Source of the DNA: Spirosoma linguale DSM 74
GTDB lineage: Bacteria; Bacteroidota; Bacteroidia; Cytophagales; Spirosomataceae
Assembly (NCBI GenBank): GCA_000024525.1
Contig: CP001770.1
Span: 62,001-126,000 of the forward strand
Reading direction: 5' to 3'
Length of the DNA: 64,000 nt
Positions 1 to 8,594 of this stretch are shown one piece after another; within the stretch, counting starts at the first letter, position 1; each line of letters opens with the position of its first letter. Made by a program: the position numbers and the translations under genes. The notes below the pieces were generated by a model. It did no database searches. It saw only the letters and a list, made by a program, of their open reading frames with translations, and was not told where the DNA came from.

Positions 1-436
1 TCTGGTTGGCGTAACTCCCCGCTTTGATCAAGAGCAAATAGCCGATCAGGGTCGCCATCAAATAAGCTCCATTCCGTGTTTCAGCTGATAGCCAGAATAC
101 CCGCAGGAGTTCTCCATTCATCAACAACAATGCCCCACCAACAATACCGGCTCGTGCAACATGCGCCCAGGTTACATTTAGCTGCTTACGCGTTTTGTTA
201 CCAAACGTCCATATCCCCAGAAGTAATAAAGCAGCTATCTTGGAGTAAACTGGGTGAGAAAAAAGGTGGGTTGCCCTGTCGATGCTCAAGATGAACCGGT
301 CTAGTAGGGCAAAGCTGAAACCTATTGATTGTAACGTATCGTAGCAGAAGAAGTACAGATGAAATCCAATCAGAGCTAACGACATAAACAGGAGCATATT
401 CAGTATGCCCCTATACTCTTTATCCTGCGTTCCCAT
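1..436 (-). CDS. Conjugative coupling protein, N-terminal part (VirD4/TraG-like, YWFCY domain); runs off the left edge
   Basis: An open frame on the minus strand starts at ATG 436 and is still open at base 1, giving 145 residues. It begins MGTQDKEYRGILNMLLF and continues into a membrane segment ending HLYFFCY, the signature of the YWFCY domain found at the N-terminus of Bacteroidota coupling proteins. At least two more hydrophobic segments follow (near IAALLLLGIW and LMATLIGYLLLI). The family carries the relaxase-DNA complex to the mating-pore channel at the inner membrane. It lies 155 bp downstream of the relaxase on the same strand, the usual mobA-mobB-mobC order. The ATPase domain would lie outside the window, so the identification rests on the N-terminal domain and the context. 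Confidence 0.8.
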   Translation of the reverse strand, partial: MGTQDKEYRGILNMLLFMSLALIGFHLYFFCYDTLQSIGFSFALLDRFILSIDRATHLFSHPVYSKIAALLLLGIWTFGNKTRKQLNVTWAHVARAGIVGGALLLMNGELLRVFWLSAETRNGAYLMATLIGYLLLIKAGSYANQ

Positions 437-590
437 TTGACGTTGACGTAGCGAAGAATTTTGAATAATTCATTTTCGTGGCTAATATATGACATATATT
501 ATTTTCATCAACACAGTCTTTACTATCGTTCAAATAAGCTCCATTTGATTATTAGTATGCCATCCCCCATATATAAAATATATTATTTGC

Positions 591-1913
591 TTACATACGA
601 CGTATCTTTCGCTGCTTATTTTTTTTCTGATTTTTCTTCATTTGACCTTGAACTAGCTCCTCTTCTATCGGCTTTTCTATCAGTCCCACAGTCTGATCCA
701 TCACTTTGGATGTATTCGTTTTCTTTTCGGCATCTTCCTTAACCCCCATCTTCTCAGTTGAGGCTATTTCTAATCCCTCCACCCTACTTACCGGCCGTTT
801 CCGAGCACCTATATCGTTTAGTTTGGTTTGTTTTTGAACGTCAGCTCTTTGACTTTTTTGGCTTAATAAGTCCAGCTTTTCTATTGGTTCCCGCTCTGTC
901 ATTTGGGAGAAGCGTTTCAATAACTCTTGTCTGGTATAGTCCTTGTCTAACTCGGTTTCGTATACAACCACCTTGGCCCGGCTATTTACGTAGAGGTAAG
1001 CCCCCTCCGTTTCTTGTACCTTGATGCCAACTTGGCGCAAAGACTGTTTGTAGTCATGTTCGGTCAAGGTTCGGTAAGCAGCAAGTCGCTTTTGAAGCAG
1101 GGTTTCTACTGTTTTGCACTCTCTTTTGTGTCGATCTGCCTGATTTGAGAAAAGATCTGTCAACCTAGCATGTGTTGGTCGGCTTGGCAAACCACTTGCT
1201 TTTATAGGTCGATTGTTAGCTCCCTCAGGGTTAACATGCTGGTATGTTATTCCTGATTGACTACGCCCTGCTTTGGTATTCAATGTGATGCCTTCACTCT
1301 CCAAATACTTCTTGAAGCTATTCACAGATCCAAAGGAATACGTTTCCAATATCCTCTTCACCTTATCGGCAACTGTCTGCTTGGTTGATTGTAGATCAAC
1401 CCCTGCCCCCTCTCCTACCCTACGTGGCTCTTGAGACAGCGTTGTGCGTTCGGCTTGCACTAACTCGAAACTCGTTTCAAGTCGACGGCGTATTTTTTGC
1501 AACCGGTTCTTGATGAATTTGTCACTGATTTTATTCCCATTTGCATCCACCGCTACGGATACTATATGGATATGGGGATGTTGGGTATCATGGTGCTGGT
1601 ACATCAGGTAAGGTTGTTTTCCAAAACCTATTTCGGTCATCACCTTCTCTCCTATCACTTTCAACTGATCGGCCCTCAGTACCTCCGTTGGATGAAAGGC
1701 GATCGCTAAATGCACTGATGGCTTTTGAATTCCGGGGTTTAGACGAGCGTATTGTTCGAGTAATTGAAGCCTTAATTGAGGGTATTTCTGGGCTATCTCA
1801 TTACTAGGATAATTGGCTATTTGGATACGTTCAGCCTGTCCCTGTTCTACTTTCTGCTCATTGTAGCGGACTGCTCCCGCGACATCTTTTCCGGTTAAGA
1901 TTCGTATAACCAT
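591..1913 (-). CDS. mobB: Relaxase / mobilisation nuclease (MOBP-type)
   Basis: This 440-residue protein nicks DNA at oriT and pilots the transferred strand. The N-terminal ~150 residues fit the Relaxase/Mobilization nuclease domain: a candidate catalytic tyrosine at residue 17 (RYNEQK) and the metal-binding three-histidine motif HHDTQHPHIHI at residues 107-117. The C-terminal third is charged and lysine-rich, as usual for relaxase tails. Its start overlaps the end of the upstream RHH gene by 19 bp, so the two are translationally coupled, and the coupling-protein gene follows on the same strand. The symbol follows the Bacteroidota mobABC convention and is by family and position, not by close identity. 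Confidence 0.92.
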   Translation of the reverse strand: MVIRILTGKDVAGAVRYNEQKVEQGQAERIQIANYPSNEIAQKYPQLRLQLLEQYARLNPGIQKPSVHLAIAFHPTEVLRADQLKVIGEKVMTEIGFGKQPYLMYQHHDTQHPHIHIVSVAVDANGNKISDKFIKNRLQKIRRRLETSFELVQAERTTLSQEPRRVGEGAGVDLQSTKQTVADKVKRILETYSFGSVNSFKKYLESEGITLNTKAGRSQSGITYQHVNPEGANNRPIKASGLPSRPTHARLTDLFSNQADRHKRECKTVETLLQKRLAAYRTLTEHDYKQSLRQVGIKVQETEGAYLYVNSRAKVVVYETELDKDYTRQELLKRFSQMTEREPIEKLDLLSQKSQRADVQKQTKLNDIGARKRPVSRVEGLEIASTEKMGVKEDAEKKTNTSKVMDQTVGLIEKPIEEELVQGQMKKNQKKNKQRKIRRM

Positions 1914-2296
1914 GTTGTGATTTGTTCGATGGTTGTCTGAATCCTCAAGAGTTCCTCGCTAATTTTTGTCTTAACTATCGACTGATCGCTCTCCTTTCGC
2001 TCCTCGATCAAGTCTGTGATAGCCTGCAATTGGCGTCCCCTTTCCTGCAAATTGATGATGATAGTTAGTAGCAATTCGTCTGGCTTTTGACCTTTCGTTT
2101 GCTTTTCCGATAGGACTAATTGTTTAAGAAACTGGGCGAATGGGAGCTTCTTTCCAGCTTTAATTTGTAGGTATTTTGCCTGTATACGGTTGTTCTCAAC
2201 GGGAGTCACCCAGCAGTTAAGCTTAACTGTTGATCTTTCTGAGTCGATTTTGGCAGGTCTTCCCCCTTTATTCCTGGCTGTTCTTATGTTTTCCAC
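1895..2296 (-). CDS. mobA: Mobilisation accessory protein MobA-like (ribbon-helix-helix)
   Basis: A 133-residue basic protein. Residues ~8-30 (NKGGRPAKIDSERSTVKLNCWVTP region) match the N-terminus of plasmid mobilisation RHH proteins, with a short beta-strand rich in Val/Lys/Leu followed by helices; the C-terminal half is helical. Such proteins bind oriT next to the nick site, help the relaxase and repress their own promoter. The start is GTG 2296 (no ATG nearby). A perfect 7+1+7 palindrome lies just upstream at 2305-2319, which would suit autoregulation. It overlaps the relaxase start. The RHH fold is inferred from sequence character. Confidence 0.8.
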   Translation of the reverse strand: MENIRTARNKGGRPAKIDSERSTVKLNCWVTPVENNRIQAKYLQIKAGKKLPFAQFLKQLVLSEKQTKGQKPDELLLTIIINLQERGRQLQAITDLIEERKESDQSIVKTKISEELLRIQTTIEQITTWLYES

Positions 2297-2304
2297 CTCT
2301 ATGT

Positions 2305-2319
2305 TGTACGCTGCGTACA
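2305..2319. promoter_or_regulatory. Palindrome upstream of mobA (possible operator)
   Basis: TGTACGCtGCGTACA is a perfect 7-bp inverted repeat with one central base, 9 bp upstream of the mobA start codon. The position suits an autoregulatory operator for an RHH or similar repressor. Function is inference. Confidence 0.5.
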
Positions 2320-2337
2320 GTTGACTTTCAACTTGTT

Positions 2338-2556
2338 TTTCATTCTAGTTCGATTGAGAATGAAAGCAGGGCAGTTTCGCGGGTAGCAAAACACATCTTG
2401 CAATTACACGCCTAATGGGAGTTATACATGCAGGTGGCCACTGCAAAGATGCCTCTATTTCCTCTTTTATCAAAGTGCTGGAGTAGTACTTATTATTTGT
2501 TTTCGTGAATGGGTGAACGTAGCTCTTCTACATGCTCCCAGTCGTTTTACGGTTTG
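2338..2556. repeat. Inverted repeats in the mob-tra intergenic region
   Basis: Two inverted repeats lie upstream of the mob operon. The first has arms TTTCATTCT and AGAATGAAA within about 2338-2366. The second, at about 2532-2556, has arms TCGTTTT and AAAACGA around a 9-nt loop. Such hairpins next to mob genes are typical of oriT in Bacteroidota mobilisable elements. No nick-site consensus could be assigned. Confidence 0.45.
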
Positions 2557-2580
2557 CAAAACGATCCAATTTGATTAAAA

Positions 2581-2623
2581 TATTGATTATAAATACTTGT
2601 CTAACAGGTACTTATAATCAATA
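2581..2623. repeat. 20-bp imperfect inverted repeat, candidate oriT hairpin
   Basis: Two 20-bp arms around a 3-nt centre match at 18 of 20 positions (outer 12 bp perfect: TATTGATTATAA / TTATAATCAATA). It lies between the divergent mob and tra operons and is the most oriT-like structure in the region. An operator for the divergent promoters is the alternative. Confidence 0.5.
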
Positions 2624-2695
2624 TTTATGATAATATTGCATTGTCATACTACTATATCAATACTTTTTTAAGTACACATACAATATTATCATAAA
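2624..2695. repeat. 15-bp perfect inverted repeat (TTTATGATAATATTG)
   Basis: Perfect arms at 2624-2638 and 2681-2695 are separated by 42 bp. It directly follows the 20-bp inverted repeat. The wide spacing suggests two oppositely oriented protein-binding sites rather than a terminator. Confidence 0.5.
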
Positions 2696-2699
2696 CTCA

Positions 2700-3062
2700 T
2701 AAGATTACTTTATGATAAAAATAGATTTTTATGTTAATATAAAATTATAATATAGCTTTGTTATTTTAAAAATTTATTATTTAATAATATTATGGCTTTA
2801 TGATAGAATTATTTTATTAGTTTAATATAAACTGATAGTATATCTTTATTAGTTTAAGAATTTATTATCTAATAATATTATTGCTTTATAATTTTAATAT
2901 TTTACATAAATAAAATAATATTTTAAGTATTAACTTATCTACTTAATAATTTTTGTATTTAATAAAGAAAGCTTGTATTTAATAAAGAACTTATCTAGTA
3001 AACATGTTAAAAAGTAATTATTTCTCATAAAATTGCACTGAATCCAAAAATGCACTTCCAAG
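2700..3062. promoter_or_regulatory. Very AT-rich segment with direct repeats upstream of traA
   Basis: No gene is visible. Two 31-bp direct repeats occur at 2771-2801 and 2859-2889 (29/31 identical, core TAATAATATTATkGCTTTAT). Closer to traA, a 17-bp tandem repeat TTGTATTTAATAAAGAA occurs at 2953-2969 and 2973-2989 with a 20-bp period. The base composition contrasts sharply with the flanking genes. The segment should contain the tra operon promoter. Repeat spacing near two helical turns suits cooperative regulator binding, possibly by the ParA-like TraA with TraB; a centromere or replication origin is also possible. Confidence 0.5.
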
Positions 3063-3773
3063 ATGGCAAAACTGATTTCCGTATGCACCCAGAAGGGGGG
3101 CGTTGGTAAAACGACATTAACTATGCTGTTGGCCACCTACTACCATACTACTGTAGGGAAACCTGTAACCGTAATTGACGCTGACTTTCCTCAGCACTCC
3201 TTCGATGCAACGCGCCGTTCTGAGTTGGCAAGCATACAGAACGACGAGGAGATTCAAAGTTTATATGTTACGCTTTATCCTGAGATGAACCGTGAGCTGT
3301 ACAAGGTTTACAAAGGTTCACTCGAAGAATTAGCGATGTTCCTTACAGACCTGAAGGGTAGGGGAGAAGATGAACTGGTCTTCATCGACATGCCTGGAAC
3401 GATGAACGTAAAAGGATTCGACAGAGTGGCCTCACAGTTGGATTACGTAATACTGCCAATGGAAGCAGATAAAATGAGCTTTACAGCCGGACTGCAAACG
3501 TTGGATCTCTTCGACCGTTTCCGAGAGGCAAAGGGAGCAGACTATCAACTCTTCATGCTCTGGAACAAATACAAGAAATCCGAAAACCCGAGCCTAATGC
3601 AGGGTATAGAAAATATTGTAAATGAACGGGGGAATGTGCAGATACTTGAACACAGGGTAACTGACTCCGTAACCTGGAAGCGAGAACGATCTACGCTCTT
3701 TCCGAGTGACAAGGTTAAAAACCTGGTAGGGGAATTAAATCAATTACTAAACATTACTCAACCAGTAGGATAA
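3063..3773 (+). CDS. traA: TraA, ParA/MinD-family ATPase of the transfer operon
   Basis: 236 residues. A deviant Walker A KGGVGKTT sits at residues ~12-19, a Walker A' DADFPQ near 40, and a Walker B-like VFIDMPG near 110, so this is a ParA/MinD-type P-loop ATPase. CTnDOT-like elements start their transfer operon with such a gene (TraA), followed by a DUF3408 protein, exactly as here (3-bp gap to the next gene). A role in positioning or partitioning element DNA or the transfer apparatus is inferred from family. It follows a repeat-rich AT segment that probably holds the operon promoter. Confidence 0.88.
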   Translation: MAKLISVCTQKGGVGKTTLTMLLATYYHTTVGKPVTVIDADFPQHSFDATRRSELASIQNDEEIQSLYVTLYPEMNRELYKVYKGSLEELAMFLTDLKGRGEDELVFIDMPGTMNVKGFDRVASQLDYVILPMEADKMSFTAGLQTLDLFDRFREAKGADYQLFMLWNKYKKSENPSLMQGIENIVNERGNVQILEHRVTDSVTWKRERSTLFPSDKVKNLVGELNQLLNITQPVG

Positions 3774-3776
3774 AGC

Positions 3777-4328
3777 ATGGCTAAAAATAAGAAAACCTTA
3801 GATGACGCATCCCTTAGGGCGATGGCTAACCTGGCTACGTCTTCCTCTGACCTAAGTAAACTTCAGGAAAATTATGGCTGGAATGCGGAGGAAACTATTA
3901 CACCCGAACCGAAACCAGAAGCACTCGCAGTGGAGGCATCAACACCACCGGTAGAACAGTTGGCAAACGAACCGGTTAAAGAAACATCGGTAGTGTCAAC
4001 GGTAGAGGAGTCAATCCAATCACAAACTGAGGTTTTAAACATAATACCAAAGGAGCCAGCAACGTCAGGTAAAAAGGTTGATAAATACACAAACACGTAC
4101 CTACAACCTATTAAAGGATTTGAGCGGCCTACAAAGGTGGCCTACATATCAAAACGCTCACATTCATATATCGCATTTCTACAGCGATACGCTGACCTGA
4201 CAGGCAGCAAGGTATCCATGCAGGAAATCATGGAGAATATATTCCGACAACACTTCAGCGACAATAAAGCTGAGATAGAGATGATGCGGAAAACAGTACA
4301 ACAAAAAGAAGCCGAATTACACGAATGA
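3777..4328 (+). CDS. traB: TraB-like protein (DUF3408 family)
   Basis: 183 residues. The first ~110 are low-complexity and acidic (many Pro/Glu/Thr/Val), probably disordered. The conserved part is C-terminal: residues ~125-170 (KVAYISKRSHSYIAFLQRY then SMQEIMENIFRQHF), matching DUF3408, an RHH-like fold. The partner ATPase TraA is immediately upstream and the next gene overlaps by 4 bp (ATGA). By analogy with ParA/ParB pairs it may be the DNA-binding partner of TraA; that role is inference. Confidence 0.75.
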   Translation: MAKNKKTLDDASLRAMANLATSSSDLSKLQENYGWNAEETITPEPKPEALAVEASTPPVEQLANEPVKETSVVSTVEESIQSQTEVLNIIPKEPATSGKKVDKYTNTYLQPIKGFERPTKVAYISKRSHSYIAFLQRYADLTGSKVSMQEIMENIFRQHFSDNKAEIEMMRKTVQQKEAELHE

Positions 4329-5002
4329 TAACACTATGGATCAGTGCATCCCTGCTAGCTCTGACGGGCTGGCAGGGTTACCGGTTAGGAAAAGAGTATG
4401 GATGGTGGGGGAGAAACACAACCGCATCTGAAAAGGGGAAGGTGGTCGAGATGCCTTCATTAGAAAACACCATATCAACAGAGAATGGCTTGGGCCGTTC
4501 AAAAACCAACTTTGGGAAGTTACTGGGTGGATTTAAACTAACAAGCCAACAAGCCTTTGAAACCGATGATAGCAGCATCGATGACGAGACGGAGGAACCA
4601 ATTATTGAGCCAGCCACAACCCTGATGCCGAAAGATGGACTTACAAACGAAATTGAGTATCCAGCCGAAACGGATCAGATACCCGAAACGTGCAGCTGGA
4701 TGGATGATGAAGCTATTTCACTAGTCGACTTTGAAAACGATGAAGAACCAGAAAGTGATCAGTCATTTGTGCCACTAAATGAATATGTAAAGCGAGTACA
4801 TACAGTTCAACGAAAAATGACGCAACTGAACAAACGACGCAACGCAGATACAAGCTTTGTGAAACAAGACCTAGGGCAATTAATCAATACGTATCAGCTT
4901 GAGAATGACCAGGCATTAGATTGGCTTTTCCAACAGCAGGAGCAAACGTCTAAAACTGATTACGGCTCGCTCTTCGATCGAATCGAAAGCTTAACAACCT
5001 AA
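4325..5002 (+). CDS. Membrane-anchored tra-operon protein of unknown function
   Basis: 225 residues, not recognised as a named family. One N-terminal transmembrane helix (residues ~2-17, ITLWISASLLALTGWQGY) is followed by a long acidic, low-complexity cytoplasmic stretch (~40-150) and a helical C-terminal domain (~155-225) rich in Gln, Lys and Leu. It sits in the traC/traD position of CTnDOT-like operons, overlaps traB by 4 bp and precedes the traE genes. A scaffold or coupling role at the inner membrane is a guess from layout only. Confidence 0.6.
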   Translation: MITLWISASLLALTGWQGYRLGKEYGWWGRNTTASEKGKVVEMPSLENTISTENGLGRSKTNFGKLLGGFKLTSQQAFETDDSSIDDETEEPIIEPATTLMPKDGLTNEIEYPAETDQIPETCSWMDDEAISLVDFENDEEPESDQSFVPLNEYVKRVHTVQRKMTQLNKRRNADTSFVKQDLGQLINTYQLENDQALDWLFQQQEQTSKTDYGSLFDRIESLTT

Positions 5003-5067
5003 AAATTTTTGCCTCAATTAAAATATTACATATATTAGCATCGTATTTGTGATATGTATAATATTTA

Positions 5068-5364
5068 ATGAAGGCAACTTTGTGCAGTTTGGGAATTGTA
5101 GGGCTGCTCCTACTGAGTCAACAGATTCTCGCCCAAGATGAATTAAAACAGGCAGTTGAGGGTGCTACGACGCAAATAACGAACGCTAGAGCGGGAGCAA
5201 TCCGACTTGGACAAGCAGTTGCAGCGATAGTGGGAATTGTGGGGGCCATTGCGGTATACAGTAAATGGTCAAACGGAGAGAGTGACGTACGGAAGGCCAG
5301 TGCTTCCTGGTTGGGTGGCTTGCTGTTCATAGCCATCGCCTTCATGATTCTAGAGTCCATTTAA
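5068..5364 (+). CDS. traE: TraE-1, DUF4134 small membrane protein
   Basis: 98 residues: signal-like N-terminus (CSLGIVGLLLLSQQILAQ), then two hydrophobic helices around a conserved centre GIVGAIAVYSKWSNGE. This is the DUF4134/TraE family, the VirB2/VirB3-like small subunit of Bacteroidota mating channels. It is followed 19 bp later by a clear paralogue with the same central motif. The 65-bp AT-rich gap upstream may hold an internal promoter. Start chosen at ATG 5068, which gives a complete signal peptide. Confidence 0.85.
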   Translation: MKATLCSLGIVGLLLLSQQILAQDELKQAVEGATTQITNARAGAIRLGQAVAAIVGIVGAIAVYSKWSNGESDVRKASASWLGGLLFIAIAFMILESI

Positions 5365-5383
5365 CAGTAAAAACAGCTCAACA

Positions 5384-5719
5384 ATGCAAAATCGCTTTAA
5401 CCAATCGAAGGGTACTAACGCGGCCCAACTTATCGCGTTAATTGTGGCAGGCGTACTGGTGGCCCATATTGCCCCAGCGCAAGGATTAAGTACACAAGGG
5501 TTGAGTACAGCAGCAACCCAGGTAAGAGGAGCGTTCACGATTGTGACAAATTTAATGTACGCTGTTTGTGCCATCATAGGGATTGTTGGTGCCATTTCCG
5601 TCTATAGCAAATGGACCAACGGAGAAGCAGATACCAAAAAGGCAGCAGCCTCCTGGTTTGGTGCGCTAATTTTTGCGGGTTTGGTCGTAGTGACACTGTC
5701 GGCCGTTTTCGGAGCCTAG
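5384..5719 (+). CDS. traE: TraE-2, second DUF4134 small membrane protein
   Basis: 111 residues with signal-like N-terminus and two membrane helices. The core GIVGAISVYSKWTNGEAD nearly repeats the core of the preceding gene, and both continue K-A-(S/A)-A-S-W-(L/F)-G, so the two are tandem paralogues. DUF4134 proteins are pilin/pore-like T4SS components; two copies may form a mixed assembly or have different roles. Adjacent to traF (1-bp gap). Confidence 0.85.
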   Translation: MQNRFNQSKGTNAAQLIALIVAGVLVAHIAPAQGLSTQGLSTAATQVRGAFTIVTNLMYAVCAIIGIVGAISVYSKWTNGEADTKKAAASWFGALIFAGLVVVTLSAVFGA

Positions 5720-5720
5720 T

Positions 5721-6047
5721 ATGTTTCGAGTCAACAAAGGCGTGGATAGGCCCCCTCAGGTGTTAGGTATCAGAGGAATGAATTTCCTGATGGTCTTGGG
5801 AGGGGCAGCGGTTGGACTGCTGGCCGTAAGTACATTCATCATGATAGTCACAGGGTGGTCAGGAATGATCTGTTATGGGACGTACCTGGTTGGGCTAATT
5901 GTTCTCTATGGACAACTGGTACGGATTTCCAGGGTGCACGGGGAACGGGGAATGGCCCGTACACAAGGACGGGGCAGACAGCCTAAATTGATTATGGTTA
6001 GAAGTTCGGGGGTATATAAACAACTGAGGCATGAACCTAAAAAGTAA
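5721..6047 (+). CDS. traF: TraF, DUF4133 membrane protein (VirB3-like)
   Basis: 108 residues. An N-terminal basic region (NKGVDRPPQVLGIRG) is typical of DUF4133/TraF and is followed by two transmembrane helices (~20-45 and ~48-70) and a basic tail. Family position next to the VirB4-type ATPase and overlap of 17 bp with its start are characteristic of VirB3-VirB4 pairs. Predicted inner-membrane component of the mating channel. Confidence 0.85.
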   Translation: MFRVNKGVDRPPQVLGIRGMNFLMVLGGAAVGLLAVSTFIMIVTGWSGMICYGTYLVGLIVLYGQLVRISRVHGERGMARTQGRGRQPKLIMVRSSGVYKQLRHEPKK

Positions 6048-8568
6048 AGCTATTCATGACGTGTTTCCCCTAAGAGCCATTGAGCAGGATTGCCTCATAT
6101 CGGTTCACGGCGATTTGACCGTTTGTTTCGCCGTTAGCTTACCAGAAATATTTACCCTGAATGCAAGTTTCGATGGGGTAGGGGAGGGGCGCGTTGAGCA
6201 GGGAGATTACATCACTCTGTGCAACGTATGGACAAAAGCGTTAGGTGTACTACCAAGCTATACGATCCTGCACAAACAGGATTGGTTCGTAGAAGAAAAC
6301 TATCAAACTTCAGGCGAAGGAGCAGGCACAACGCAACGCACATTCCTTGATCGGGCCAGTGATCGCCATTTCAATGAGCGTCCTTACCTCCACCACGAAT
6401 GCTACCTGTATTTAACCAAAACCCATCCAGAACGACGGGACGTGAGTGCGGTTAAAACATCGCTGGCGCGTGGTCGACTGGTACCAAAGGAAGTAGGTGA
6501 TAAGCACAAAGTTGAGGAGTTCTTTAACAGCGTTGAGCAGTTCACTTCAATTCTGGAAAGTAGCCGGTTAATTGGCCTTCGTCAGCTACGATCAGCCGAA
6601 TTGGCCGGTACGAGCGAAAAAGCAGGCTTGTTAGAGCGATATATGAGTTTATCGCTCCGCGATGAGGTAGTAACGCTGGCGGATTTAGAGATGGATGAGG
6701 AGTTACGGGTTGGGGGGAAGTATGCCAAATTCTACACAATCTCGGATATTGACGATCTTCCCGAGTGGGTGCACACCAATAACCGGGTTGAAGCACTCTC
6801 CACAGAACGCTCGAATGTGTCGGTAAGCTATGCGGCTCCGATTTCGCTGATGTTACCTTGTAATCACATTTATAACCAGTACATCTTTATCGAGGATAAG
6901 CAGGCGGCATTCCCCAAATTGGAGCAACGGGCTACACAAATGCGGTCGCTAGTCAACTTTGGTAAGGATAACGAAGTGAACGCCATGCTGCTGAACCAGT
7001 ATCTCAGTTATGCAGCCGAAACAGGGTTTACGCCAGTACGTTCGCATTTTAACATTCAAGTCTGGACTGAAGACAGGAGCCGCTTACCCGTTCTGCGCAA
7101 TCTGGTTTCCTCAGCCATCGCCAAGTTAGGCGTTCGTCCCCGTGAAAACACGAAGGACGCGTTGGGACTGTTTTGGGCAGGCATACCCGGTAACGCGGCC
7201 GATCTGCCCAGTGAAGACAAATACTGGTCTTTTGTACCGCAATCAGTATGTCTGCTCAACCAGGAAACAAACTACTATGATTCTGTCTCGCACTACGGCG
7301 TGAAACTGGTTGAACGAATGAGCGGAAAGCCGTTGCTGGTCGACTTATCCGATCAACCAATGAACAAAGGGTGGGTAACGAATCGGAACAAGTTCATACT
7401 TGGACCGTCGGGCAGCGGCAAATCGTTTTTTACCAACCACGCACTGCGAAGTTTTCATGTTCAGGGTAGCCACGCCGTCATTGTCGATGTTGGCCACTCT
7501 TACCGCGGACTGTGCGATATGCTGGGTGGGCTGTATCTCACTTATTCAGAAGAAGAACCGATTAACTTCAATCCGTTCTTTATCGAAAACCGCCTGCTCC
7601 CCGACGTCGAGAAAAAAGAAGCCATCAAAGTACTACTGCAGACGCTCTGGAAACGAAGTGACGAACGGCAAACGATGTCGGAATACACCGCGCTTTCGGA
7701 TGCCGTAACGCAGTACTTTGAAACTTACCTTCCCAATAATCCGGATACCTTCCCCTGTTTTAACTCGTTCTACGAGTTCATGCAGTCGGACTTCCCCAAG
7801 TATCTGGCGGAACACAAAGTGCAAGTCGGCTATTTCGATTATGATAACTTTATCTATGTACTGCGGCCATTCTACAAGGGTGGTGAATACGAGGAGCTAC
7901 TCAATAGCCGGGCTAATCTGGATCTACTAAACATACCGTTTATCGTTTTCGAGTTGGATAACATCAAGGATCACCCGATCCTGTTCCCGGTGGTGACCAT
8001 CATCATCATGGACACCTTCATCTCGAAAATGAGGAAGCTGAATGGGGTTCGGAAGATAATTCTTATTGAAGAGGCTTGGAAAGCCATTATGAAAGATGGG
8101 ATGGCCGAGTACATCAAATACCTCTACAAAACGGTACGTAAGTTTTTCGGGGAAGCCTGGATCGTCACGCAGGAAGTGGACGACATCATTGGTAATAAGA
8201 TCGTTAAAGACTCGATCATCAACAATGCTGACACCAAGATCCTGCTCGACCAGCGCAAGTACCGCAATAAGTTCTCCCACGTAAAGGATTTACTAGCCCT
8301 GACAGATAAGGAAAAAGACCTTTGCCTGTCATTGAACCGGGACCTCGACCCAAAGCGGAAATATAAAGAGGTCTTTATCTCTTGGGGAGGACAAGAATCA
8401 AAAGTATATGGCGTCGAAGTATCGACCGAAGAGTATCTGGCCTATTCAACTGAGCAAACCGAAAAAATACGGCTCGAAGAAAAGGTGGCATTCTACTGCG
8501 GTAATTACGACTTAGCCCTGCGCGACTACGCCGACGAAGTGAAGACCGGCACCCTCGTTAGTCGCTAA
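6031..8568 (+). CDS. traG: TraG, VirB4-family conjugation ATPase
   Basis: 845 residues, usual length for Bacteroidota TraG. Walker A GPSGSGKS at about residue 460 and a Walker B ILIEEAWK at about 677 define the RecA-like C-terminal motor; the first ~430 residues form the VirB4 N-terminal domain. It powers assembly of, or substrate movement through, the conjugative T4SS at the inner membrane. The start overlaps traF by 17 bp. No frameshift or missing motif is seen, so the transfer system appears functional at this step. Confidence 0.95.
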   Translation: MNLKSKAIHDVFPLRAIEQDCLISVHGDLTVCFAVSLPEIFTLNASFDGVGEGRVEQGDYITLCNVWTKALGVLPSYTILHKQDWFVEENYQTSGEGAGTTQRTFLDRASDRHFNERPYLHHECYLYLTKTHPERRDVSAVKTSLARGRLVPKEVGDKHKVEEFFNSVEQFTSILESSRLIGLRQLRSAELAGTSEKAGLLERYMSLSLRDEVVTLADLEMDEELRVGGKYAKFYTISDIDDLPEWVHTNNRVEALSTERSNVSVSYAAPISLMLPCNHIYNQYIFIEDKQAAFPKLEQRATQMRSLVNFGKDNEVNAMLLNQYLSYAAETGFTPVRSHFNIQVWTEDRSRLPVLRNLVSSAIAKLGVRPRENTKDALGLFWAGIPGNAADLPSEDKYWSFVPQSVCLLNQETNYYDSVSHYGVKLVERMSGKPLLVDLSDQPMNKGWVTNRNKFILGPSGSGKSFFTNHALRSFHVQGSHAVIVDVGHSYRGLCDMLGGLYLTYSEEEPINFNPFFIENRLLPDVEKKEAIKVLLQTLWKRSDERQTMSEYTALSDAVTQYFETYLPNNPDTFPCFNSFYEFMQSDFPKYLAEHKVQVGYFDYDNFIYVLRPFYKGGEYEELLNSRANLDLLNIPFIVFELDNIKDHPILFPVVTIIIMDTFISKMRKLNGVRKIILIEEAWKAIMKDGMAEYIKYLYKTVRKFFGEAWIVTQEVDDIIGNKIVKDSIINNADTKILLDQRKYRNKFSHVKDLLALTDKEKDLCLSLNRDLDPKRKYKEVFISWGGQESKVYGVEVSTEEYLAYSTEQTEKIRLEEKVAFYCGNYDLALRDYADEVKTGTLVSR

Positions 8569-8594
8569 ATCTGCGAATCTATTTCTATACTGAA

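Noticed and set aside
2600..2900. CRISPR array
   Set aside because: Repeats are two-copy or inverted, without regular spacers.
2939..3136. Minus-strand frame of 65 codons over the traA start
   Set aside because: AT-rich and antisense to a confident gene.
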